In this document: in pieces, positions 57,433 to 64,000 of the stretch
Numbering within the stretch: the first letter of the stretch is position 1
Layout: each line of letters begins with the position of its first letter
Assembly (NCBI GenBank): GCA_025352065.1
Contig: JANXUC010000178.1
Location: 1 to 64,000 of the forward strand
DNA length: 64,000 bases
Direction: 5' to 3'
Origin: Acidobacteriaceae bacterium
GTDB taxonomy: Bacteria; Acidobacteriota; Terriglobia; Terriglobales; Acidobacteriaceae
Translations under genes and position numbers: made by a program
The notes under the pieces: model-generated
What the model was told of the DNA's origin: nothing
Seen by the model: only the letters and a program-made list of their open reading frames with translations
The model's database searches: none

Positions 57433-59907
57433 ATGCCCCGTTCCGACAAGACTTCCGAAAAACCCGCCAGCCCCAGCAATCCGAAGCCAGCGGCAGAGTT
57501 GCCTCCAGCGGACCGCGCGCTACCGATTCTGCCCGTTCGCGACACAGTGCTGTTTCCGCATGCCGTGCTGCCGCTGACGGTGGGGCGTGAGAGTTCGATT
57601 CAGCTCATTAATTCGCTGGGCGAGGACAAGACAATCATCGTGGTGGCGCAGCGCGAAGCGCGCGTGGACATTCCGCAGCCCGGCGACTTGTACGCCATGG
57701 GTACCTTGGCGACCGTACACAAGGTAGTCAAGATGCCGAATCAGAGCCTTTTTGTGTTTGCGGAAGGCGTGGAACGCGTGCGCATGACCGAGTTCGCCCA
57801 AGTGGCACCGTTCATGCGGGCCCGCTACGAGTCCGTCGCAGAGGCCACTCTGGCTCTCAGTCCCGAAGTGGAAGCGCTGCAGCGCAATGTGTTGACCTTG
57901 TTCCAGCAGATTGTTGCTGGTTCACCTACGCTTTCCGATGAACTGGCGACGGTTGCAATGAACATCGACGAGCCGGGGCGGTTGGTGGATTTCGTAGCTT
58001 CCTCGTTGCCGTCGCTGGCTACTCCCGACAAGCAGGATGTGCTCGAAACTACGGACATTCGCGTTCGTCTGGACAAAATTAACCAGCATTTGGCAAAAGA
58101 GCTGGAAGTTCAGCAGCTGCGCAACAAGATTCAGTCCGAAGTGCAGGATCGCGTGCAGCAAACGCAGCGCGAATATTACCTGCGCGAGCAGATGAAGGCG
58201 ATCCAGAAGGAACTGGGCGAGGCGGACGAAGGCCAGCGCGATATCGACGACCTGCGCAAGAAGATTGAAGACGCGGGCATGCCGGAGGACGTCAAGAAAG
58301 AGGCCAACAAAGAGCTCAGCCGCCTCTCGCGAATGTCTCCCATGGCGGCCGATTTTGCCATTACGCGCAACTATATTGAGTGGCTGGCTGTGCTGCCCTG
58401 GAACAAGACTTCGGGCAGCGAAGTCGACATTGTCAAAGCCAAAGAAATTCTCGATGCCGATCACTACGACCTGCAAAAGGTGAAGGATCGGATTCTGGAT
58501 TTCCTTTCCGTGCGTCGCCTAAAGCCGAATATGAAGGGGCCGATTCTTTGTTTCGTTGGGCCCCCGGGCGTCGGGAAGACTTCGCTGGGGAAATCGATTG
58601 CTCGTTCTTTAGGGCGCAAGTTCGTCCGCATATCGCTAGGCGGCATGCATGATGAAGCGGAAATCCGCGGTCATCGTCGCACGTACATTGGCGCGCTGCC
58701 CGGACAAATCATGCAGGGCATTCGCCGCGCTGAGACGAAAGATCCGGTCTTCATGCTGGACGAAATCGACAAGGTCGGGCGCGATTTCCGCGGCGATCCC
58801 AGCTCAGCTTTGCTGGAAGCGTTGGATCCGGAACAAAACGCCACCTTCCGGGATAACTATCTCGACGTGTCGTTCGATCTTTCCAATGTGCTCTTCATCA
58901 CGACGGCGAACGTGCTGGATACGATTTCCGAGCCGTTGCGCGACCGCATGGAGATCATCGAACTGCAAGGCTACACCGAGGAAGAGAAAGTTCACATCTC
59001 GTTCAAGTACCTGATCCCGCGCCAGATTGAAGAAAACGGAATCACGGCGGAACAGATTGAATTTCCTGAAGAAGCCGTGCGCCACGTGATTCGGCATTAC
59101 ACGCGGGAAGCGGGTGTTCGTAACTTAGAACGAACACTGGGAACGATTTGCCGCAAACAGGCTCGCCGCATCGCCGAAGGGAAGACCGATAAGCTGACCG
59201 TCAATAAAGAAATCATCCAGGAATTTCTGGGCGGGATTAAGATCCGCGTGGAAGGCGAAATTGCCGAGCGCACAAAGCGCCCCGGCGTGGCGGTTGGACT
59301 CGCCTGGACTCCGGCAGGTGGCGATGTGCTCTTTATTGAAGCCAACAAAATGAAGGGCAAGGGCGGCTTCACCATGACCGGGCAGATTGGCCAGGTGATG
59401 CAGGAATCCATGCAAGCGGCGCTGACCTGGGTGCGTTCCAACGGCGCGAATCTTGGCATCGGCGACGACTTTTTCGCCAACAACGATCTTCACATCCATG
59501 TGCCGGCGGGAGCCATTCCGAAAGATGGGCCTTCGGCTGGCATCACCATGGCGACTGCGCTGGTCTCGTTGCTGACCGAGCGTCCGCTGCGTCCACACAC
59601 GGCGATGACGGGAGAAATCACGCTGAGCGGGAACGTGCTGCCGGTCGGCGGAATTAAAGAAAAGGTTCTAGCAGCGAAACGAGCTGGAGTTCGCGACGTG
59701 ATTCTTTCCAAAGAAAATAAGATGAACGTTGAGGAAGACATCACGCCCGAACAACTCGCTGGGGTAACCATGCACTATGTGAATACGATCGACGAAGTGC
59801 TGGCAATTGCGCTCTCAACCCCGGCGGCCACTTCGCCCAAACCGCAAGCCACCAAGGTCGCGAAAGCTGAAAAAGCGGAGCGCTCGATGAGCCAGCCCGT
59901 AGGGTAA
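57433..59907 (+). CDS. lon: Lon ATP-dependent protease
   Basis: An 824-residue cytoplasmic quality-control protease. The N-terminal substrate domain begins [19 protein letters not shown], followed by a coiled coil (about 205-280), the AAA+ domain with Walker [10 protein letters not shown] (376-384, K382) and Walker [11 protein letters not shown], and the proteolytic domain with the Ser-Lys dyad S701 (KDGPSAGIT) and K744 (GGIKEK). All core residues are present, and the length is typical of LonA. The tail ([20 protein letters not shown]) is low complexity. AAGGAG precedes the ATG inside a HAIR-like operator; a terminator hairpin lies at 59942. Confidence 0.97.
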   Translation: MPRSDKTSEKPASPSNPKPAAELPPADRALPILPVRDTVLFPHAVLPLTVGRESSIQLINSLGEDKTIIVVAQREARVDIPQPGDLYAMGTLATVHKVVKMPNQSLFVFAEGVERVRMTEFAQVAPFMRARYESVAEATLALSPEVEALQRNVLTLFQQIVAGSPTLSDELATVAMNIDEPGRLVDFVASSLPSLATPDKQDVLETTDIRVRLDKINQHLAKELEVQQLRNKIQSEVQDRVQQTQREYYLREQMKAIQKELGEADEGQRDIDDLRKKIEDAGMPEDVKKEANKELSRLSRMSPMAADFAITRNYIEWLAVLPWNKTSGSEVDIVKAKEILDADHYDLQKVKDRILDFLSVRRLKPNMKGPILCFVGPPGVGKTSLGKSIARSLGRKFVRISLGGMHDEAEIRGHRRTYIGALPGQIMQGIRRAETKDPVFMLDEIDKVGRDFRGDPSSALLEALDPEQNATFRDNYLDVSFDLSNVLFITTANVLDTISEPLRDRMEIIELQGYTEEEKVHISFKYLIPRQIEENGITAEQIEFPEEAVRHVIRHYTREAGVRNLERTLGTICRKQARRIAEGKTDKLTVNKEIIQEFLGGIKIRVEGEIAERTKRPGVAVGLAWTPAGGDVLFIEANKMKGKGGFTMTGQIGQVMQESMQAALTWVRSNGANLGIGDDFFANNDLHIHVPAGAIPKDGPSAGITMATALVSLLTERPLRPHTAMTGEITLSGNVLPVGGIKEKVLAAKRAGVRDVILSKENKMNVEEDITPEQLAGVTMHYVNTIDEVLAIALSTPAATSPKPQATKVAKAEKAERSMSQPVG

Positions 59908-59941
59908 GTGAAGCAGCGTCACTCGTACTCTGGAAAATGTG

Positions 59942-59986
59942 CTCCGTCCTTGTCGCGTATTTTGTGACAGGGACGGAGTTTCCTCT
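59942..59986 (+). terminator. lon terminator hairpin (REP-like repeat)
   Basis: CTCCGTCCTTGTC and GACAGGGACGGAG pair around an 11-base loop and are followed by TTTCCTCTT. The same core and loop style occur at 18474-18513 and about 60050-60099. Confidence 0.7.
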
Positions 59987-60049
59987 TGCCGACTCGCAGC
60001 CCCTGCCGCCCAAACTCCCCGCCGTTCGTGACTTTCAGTCCATCCCCTG

Positions 60050-60099
60050 TGTACTGCGATCTTTGCGACAGGGCGGGGCTTTTGTCATTCGGCATGGCT
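60050..60099 (+). repeat. Second REP-like hairpin after lon
   Basis: ATCCCCTGTGTACTGCGATC followed by TTTGCGACAGGGCGGGGCTTTT is a degenerate copy of the 18474 and 59942 hairpins, with the same GCGACAGGGCGGGG right arm. It lies about 85 bases before the rhomboid gene. Confidence 0.55.
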
Positions 60100-60182
60100 C
60101 CTCGGGCAGCTGGCCCGCGCCACACAAACCCTTCTCCGCGATACACTAAGCACGGACCACTCGAAACGAACTCAGGAGACCA

Positions 60183-61019
60183 ATGGCGGACTGTACTCGC
60201 TGCGGGCGCAAGCTCCCCGCAATTTCATTCGGCAGCGGCGGCCTTTGCGCCAACTGCCGGCAAACGGAAAAAGACGAACTCCAGCCCGGCGGCCATGCTT
60301 CGCAATTAATTTCGTCGTGGCGCTCCGGGCCATCGGTGACCATGGCCATCATGGGCCTGAACATTGCGGTCTACGCGGCAATGGTTCTGAACGGCGTCTC
60401 AGCCATCAATCCCGCCTATCAGGACTCGATCAAGTGGGGCGCTCTTACCGGTGATTTTACTTTCGGTATCGGTCACAACGCTCAGCCATGGCGCGTACTT
60501 ACTTCGGTTTTCGAGCACGGCGGTTTCTTCCACATTCTGATAAATATGTGGTGCCTCTGGAATCTCGGTCGCATGGCCGAACAAGTTTATGATAAAGGAA
60601 CCTACCTCGCTGCCTACTTGCTGTGTGGGGTCGGCGGCAGCCTGGCTTGCCTGTGGTGGAGTCCGATGGCAGCAACGGTCGGAGCCTCGGGCGCGATTTT
60701 CGGAGTCGCCGGTTTGCTCATCACAACATTCTGGCTCGGTCAGCTCCCCATACCGCGCGAGCGAACCAACGCCATGCTGCAGAGCCTGCTCGGGTTCGCC
60801 GGCTTCAACTTGTTTTTCGGGGCTGCCATGCCCGGCATCAGCAACTCCGCCCATATCGGAGGCCTGTTCACCGGCTTGATCCTCGGAGGACTGATGGCGC
60901 CAAGCCTTACAAGCGATCCCCGCAAATCCAAAGGAATGCGCTGGCTGATCCTGGCGGGAGCTGCGGCGGCGCTGGTCTTTGTGTTCCACTTTCTTAAAAC
61001 ACAAGCGCTGAATTCTTAG
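60183..61019 (+). CDS. Rhomboid-family intramembrane serine protease with N-terminal zinc ribbon
   Basis: A 278-residue membrane protease. The rhomboid core has RVLTSVFEHGGFFHILINMW (HxxxN region), GASGAIFGVAG with catalytic S169, and SNSAHIGGLFTGLILGGLM with catalytic H224, in six or more helices. The cytoplasmic N-terminus carries a zinc-ribbon pattern C4-x2-C7...C22-x2-C25 (CTRCGRKLP, GLCANC), which is common in this subfamily. Substrates are unknown. AGGAG precedes the ATG. It is followed after 17 bases by the moaD-moaE fusion, so the two may share a transcript. Confidence 0.93.
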   Translation: MADCTRCGRKLPAISFGSGGLCANCRQTEKDELQPGGHASQLISSWRSGPSVTMAIMGLNIAVYAAMVLNGVSAINPAYQDSIKWGALTGDFTFGIGHNAQPWRVLTSVFEHGGFFHILINMWCLWNLGRMAEQVYDKGTYLAAYLLCGVGGSLACLWWSPMAATVGASGAIFGVAGLLITTFWLGQLPIPRERTNAMLQSLLGFAGFNLFFGAAMPGISNSAHIGGLFTGLILGGLMAPSLTSDPRKSKGMRWLILAGAAAALVFVFHFLKTQALNS

Positions 61020-61036
61020 CTGACATCTAGAAGTCG

Positions 61037-61810
61037 ATGAAAATCCACCTCCTCTATTTCGGCATTCTCAAAGACTTAGTCGGTCAGACAAACGAGACGG
61101 TCGAGCTTCCGGAACTCGCGACGCTTGCCGATTTGCTTGCGTATTGCAAATCCAGAACGCCGCGGCTGGAGGGACATCTCACTGGCATTGCGTTGTCCAT
61201 TAATCAGGAATTCGCTGATCCTGCCAGCTTGTTACATGAGAATGACGAAGTAGCGTTACTGCCACCGGTATCCGGAGGTTCCGATTCTTCGCGCGACGCT
61301 CGCTCCCAGCCCTGCGTCATCACGCGAGCAGCCATCGACACAGCCAAAATCGCGAATGCACTCAAGCATCCAGAAGACGGCGCTACGGCTATCTTCGAAG
61401 GCATCGTTCGCAACAACACGTGCGGACGCCAAACGCTCTACCTTGACTACGAATCCTACGAAGCGATGGCGCTCAAGAAGATGGAAGAACTGGCCCAGCA
61501 AGCGCTGGCGGATTTCAAGATTCGTGACGTCGCCATCGTTCACCGCCTTGGCCGCATTGAAATTGGAGAGACCAGCGTATTGATTGTTGTTGCGTCAGCG
61601 CACCGTGGCCCCGCCTTTGACGCTTGCCGCTGGCTGATTGATACCCTGAAGCGAACGGTGCCAATCTGGAAAAAGGAATATTTCGTGGATGGTGCGGTCT
61701 GGGCCGATGGCGAGCCTTTTCCCGAGAGCGTAGTCAGACCTGAGACGGGAAAAGACGCAAATGCGCAACATTCTCAGGCGACACCCAGCCCGAAGAAGGC
61801 ATCTCACTGA
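61037..61810 (+). CDS. Fused molybdopterin synthase, MoaD-MoaE
   Basis: A 257-residue fusion of both molybdopterin synthase subunits. Residues 1-81 are a MoaD ubiquitin-like fold ending VALLPPVSGG, where G80-G81 is the usual thiocarboxylated C-terminus. A ten-residue linker (SDSSRDARSQ) joins MoaE (92-250), which has AIFEGIVRNNTCGR, DYESYEAMALKKME, HRLGRIEIGETSVLIVVASA and active-site lysines in the LKRTVPIWKKEYF block (K205, K212, K213). Because Gly-Gly must be free for sulphur loading, the chain is likely to be cleaved after it, as reported for fused MoaX proteins. Only two bases separate it from the VWFA gene region. Confidence 0.94.
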   Translation: MKIHLLYFGILKDLVGQTNETVELPELATLADLLAYCKSRTPRLEGHLTGIALSINQEFADPASLLHENDEVALLPPVSGGSDSSRDARSQPCVITRAAIDTAKIANALKHPEDGATAIFEGIVRNNTCGRQTLYLDYESYEAMALKKMEELAQQALADFKIRDVAIVHRLGRIEIGETSVLIVVASAHRGPAFDACRWLIDTLKRTVPIWKKEYFVDGAVWADGEPFPESVVRPETGKDANAQHSQATPSPKKASH

Positions 61811-61818
61811 CGTTGCTT

Positions 61819-62727
61819 ATGCGCCCCTGCCTCTTGTCACTCCTCTTCGCCGCCGCGTCCGCTTTCTCGCAAGCCCAGAACGCCTCTGGCGACATTAAAG
61901 TAGACGTTAAGTTGGTCAACGTGTTCGTCACGGTGACGGACCAGCGCGGGGCACCCGTCGGCTCCCTGAATAAAGAGGATTTTACTCTGGCGGAAGATGG
62001 CAAAGAACAGAAGATCGCAGTGTTTGACCGCCAATCTGAACTGCCCCTTTCCATCATCACGGCGATCGATACCAGCGGCAGCACAAAGAAGGATCTCAAG
62101 CTCGAGTTGGAATCGGCGCGGCGTTTTGCGCACGCCATTCTTCGCCCCGTGGATGCGATGTCGCTCTACCAGTTCAGCGAGATTGTGCACGAAGTCGTGC
62201 CCTTTACTTCGGACGTCAACCGTATCGATCAGGGCATTGGGCGAGTCCATGGAGGCGGCGCGACGGCTCTTTACGATGCGATCTGCCTGGGCTCGCAGGC
62301 TATGGAGGACCGTCGTGGCCGCAAAGTGATGGTCGTCATCACCGATGGCGGCGACACGGCCAGCCAAAATAAATACAACGATGCCCTGCGTGCCGCGCAG
62401 CAGGCCGAGGCAATCGTCTACAGCATCATTGTTGTTCCAATCGAGGCCAGCGCGGGACGCGATACCGGCGGTGAGCATGCGCTGATTCAGATCTCCAACG
62501 ACACGGGCGGCAAGTATTACTATGCGACCTCGCTGCCGCAGCTCGATGCAGCCTTCCGCAAGATCAGCGAAGAACTGCGCACGCAGTATTTGTTGGCCTA
62601 CTATCCGTCGAAGCGCTACTCGGACACTGACTTCCGCCGTATTGAAATCAAGCTCGCTTCCCCAGCTTCCGCCAGCTACCACGCAAAGTATCGCACCGGC
62701 TACTACACCAGCCAGGGGCATTTTTGA
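61819..62727 (+). CDS. Acidobacterial VWFA-related secreted protein
   Basis: A 302-residue protein from the ATG at 61819 (MRPCLLSLLFAAASAFSQAQ); a TTG two codons earlier is less likely. The signal peptide is followed by a beta-rich N-domain (VDVKLVNVFVTVTDQRGAPV, LNKEDFTLAEDGKEQKIAVF), which is the hallmark of the acidobacterial VWFA-related family. The vWA domain has a MIDAS DTSGS motif (ITAIDTSGSTKKDLK), MVVITDGGDTASQNK and the expected downstream residues. It probably mediates metal-dependent binding at the cell surface or periplasm. It follows the moaDE fusion closely. Confidence 0.92.
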   Translation: MRPCLLSLLFAAASAFSQAQNASGDIKVDVKLVNVFVTVTDQRGAPVGSLNKEDFTLAEDGKEQKIAVFDRQSELPLSIITAIDTSGSTKKDLKLELESARRFAHAILRPVDAMSLYQFSEIVHEVVPFTSDVNRIDQGIGRVHGGGATALYDAICLGSQAMEDRRGRKVMVVITDGGDTASQNKYNDALRAAQQAEAIVYSIIVVPIEASAGRDTGGEHALIQISNDTGGKYYYATSLPQLDAAFRKISEELRTQYLLAYYPSKRYSDTDFRRIEIKLASPASASYHAKYRTGYYTSQGHF

Positions 62728-62983
62728 TGAAAAGCGCGCCGGATTTGTCATCCCGAATGTCGCCAGCCCTGAAGAACCAGCGCTTCCTCTGTCAGACTCT
62801 GTGTTCTCCGTGGTTCAACGACCTGTGTTAACCCCGATTTCCCGACGCCCCTTGAAATCTGTACAATCGCTCTTGGACTTTTTGATCTCAGCTCTAATAC
62901 TTTCAGCCCCCACGCGCTTCCTCTGCGAACCTCTGTATACTCCGTGGTCGAGAGCCGTGGCTGCAAACTCCCGGAGATAGCCC
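62728..62983. repeat. Repeat-rich leader of the TonB-dependent receptor gene
   Basis: This 256-base gap contains a degenerate GTCATCCCGAATG copy (from 62744) and two CCTCTGTG-family copies (62783-62818, 62917-62952). GGAG at 62972-62976 is the ribosome-binding site of the receptor gene. No gene is seen. Confidence 0.6.
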
Positions 62984-64000
62984 ATGAACTGGTTGAAAAC
63001 AAAGTTAGCTTTTCTATTCGCCGCCCTTGTGCTCTTGACACCTCTCGCCCTTCAAGCGCAGACCACCATTGCCACCGGTAGTATTCAGGGCACAGTTACG
63101 GATTCCACGGGAGCCGTTGTCGAAGACGCAAGTGTTGTCATCACCAACAAAGCTACCGGCCAAGCCATCTCCAGGGCAACGAGCGGCGGCGGCGTCTACA
63201 GCTCGGGAGCGCTGACGCCCGGTTCCTACGATGTTCGCGTCGAAGCCAAGGGTTTCAATTCCGCACATCTTTCTCTTACAGTCCAGGTTGGAAACACCGC
63301 GACGGGCAACGTTAAGCTCGCTGCGGGAGCTGGGAGCCAGGTCGTAGAAGTGCAGGGAAGCACGGTTGGAGTCAATACCGAACAAGCCACCATTCAGGGT
63401 GTCCTTACCGCGCAACAGATCGAATCGCTGCCTGTGAACGGGCGCAATTTTCTAGATCTGGCCCAGCTCGAGCCCGGTGTGCAGATTCAGGACGGCGTCA
63501 ACTTCGATCCCACCAAAATCGGCTACTCGTCCATCTCATTCGGCGGTCGTTTCGGACGTACCGCTCGCATTGAGGTTGACGGCGTCGATATCAGCGATGA
63601 AACCGTCGGAACTACCACGCAGAACATTCCCGCCAGCGCCATCGCGGAATTTTCCTTAAGCCAGTCGAGCCTCGATCTCTCGAATGAACTTACCTCCTCC
63701 GGTTCGGTCAGCATTGACACCCGCACCGGCACCAATCTTTGGCATGGCGAAGCATTCGGCCTCTTCCGCGACAGCCGCACCGCAGCCTCCTTGCCCGCGC
63801 CTACTGGAACCAAAGCACCCTTCCAGCGCAGCCAGTTTGGCGGAAATCTTGGCGGCGCCATCGTCAAGAACAAGCTGTTTGTCTTCCTGGATGCCGAGCG
63901 GATCAAGCAAAGCCTGCAGGCCCCCATCGTGTTGATCTATCCATTCGCGGGCTACTCTGGCACCTTCAGTTCGCCGTTTAAGGAATTCACCTCCGATGCG
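62984..64000 (+). CDS. Carboxypeptidase-regulatory-like / TonB-dependent receptor, N-terminal part (runs off window)
   Basis: At least 339 residues. A signal peptide (MNWLKTKLAFLFAALVLLTP, cleavage near ALQAQ) is followed by a CarboxypepD_reg-like domain (about 30-115, GSIQGTVTDSTGAVVEDASV) and a plug-like domain with the acidobacterial SLPVNGRNFLDLAQLEPGVQ motif, a VDGVDISDE block, IPASAIAEFSLSQSSLDLSN and SGSVSIDTRTGTN. FGGNLGGAIVKNKLFVFLD is the start of the barrel. It is an outer-membrane transporter of the SusC/OmpA-like family that acidobacteria encode in many copies, likely for polysaccharide or siderophore uptake. Incomplete at the right edge. Confidence 0.9.
   Translation, partial: MNWLKTKLAFLFAALVLLTPLALQAQTTIATGSIQGTVTDSTGAVVEDASVVITNKATGQAISRATSGGGVYSSGALTPGSYDVRVEAKGFNSAHLSLTVQVGNTATGNVKLAAGAGSQVVEVQGSTVGVNTEQATIQGVLTAQQIESLPVNGRNFLDLAQLEPGVQIQDGVNFDPTKIGYSSISFGGRFGRTARIEVDGVDISDETVGTTTQNIPASAIAEFSLSQSSLDLSNELTSSGSVSIDTRTGTNLWHGEAFGLFRDSRTAASLPAPTGTKAPFQRSQFGGNLGGAIVKNKLFVFLDAERIKQSLQAPIVLIYPFAGYSGTFSSPFKEFTSDA

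Overview
The window looks like chromosomal DNA of an acidobacterium (Acidobacteriota, most likely Terriglobia). Taxon-typical genes support this: a von Willebrand-type acidobacterial protein, a carboxypeptidase-regulatory-like/TonB-dependent receptor running off the right edge, a very large BNR/sortilin-like beta-propeller protein, a Tat-exported ferritin-like protein, and the futalosine menaquinone genes mqnA and mqnC. Base composition is moderately GC-rich. Genes are tightly packed in short operons on both strands. Many intergenic gaps carry small dispersed repeats. No rRNA, tRNA, CRISPR array, integrase or intact transposase was seen.

Layout. 1-4.3 kb (minus): an iron module made of an FTR1 permease fused to a DUF2318 Fe-S-type domain, two FtsX/MacB-like permeases and a truncated ABC ATPase, with a Fur-box-like palindrome upstream. 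4.4-10.5 kb (minus): uvrA, a TPR protein, two small secreted proteins and a SprT-like metalloprotein, probably one transcription unit. 10.6-18.5 kb: a lone haem-copper oxidase subunit III, the 1156-residue propeller protein, a ferritin-like protein, a hotdog thioesterase and pdxS. 18.5-23.7 kb (minus): a GT2 glycan synthase and mqnC and mqnA, the last two separated by a DUF4143 AAA ATPase and a MITE-like element. 23.8-28.3 kb (plus): dprA and topA (five zinc ribbons). 28.4-34.6 kb (minus): an MlaEF-type pair and an NtrC-type two-component system whose kinase carries a PDZ domain.

34.9-43.0 kb is accessory in character. DedA and greB are followed by a TumE/TumA-like toxin-antitoxin pair flanked by 66-bp direct repeats, one of which forms the 3' end of greB. 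A ParE/ParD-like pair lies between copies of a second repeat, and then comes a 1192-residue SIR2-domain protein resembling defence-associated sirtuins. This is the best candidate for an interesting system in the window.

43.1-64 kb returns to housekeeping and conserved genes: an RluA-like protein with Gly at the catalytic Asp position, a DUF58 protein, a 46-residue Cys-rich secreted peptide, a YyaL-type thioredoxin-fold protein, an M20 peptidase, glycerate kinase, an MBL-fold hydrolase, pheA, lon (with a HAIR-like HspR operator), a rhomboid protease, a fused MoaD-MoaE, the VWFA protein and the receptor. Names come from recognising motifs by eye; no database search was run.
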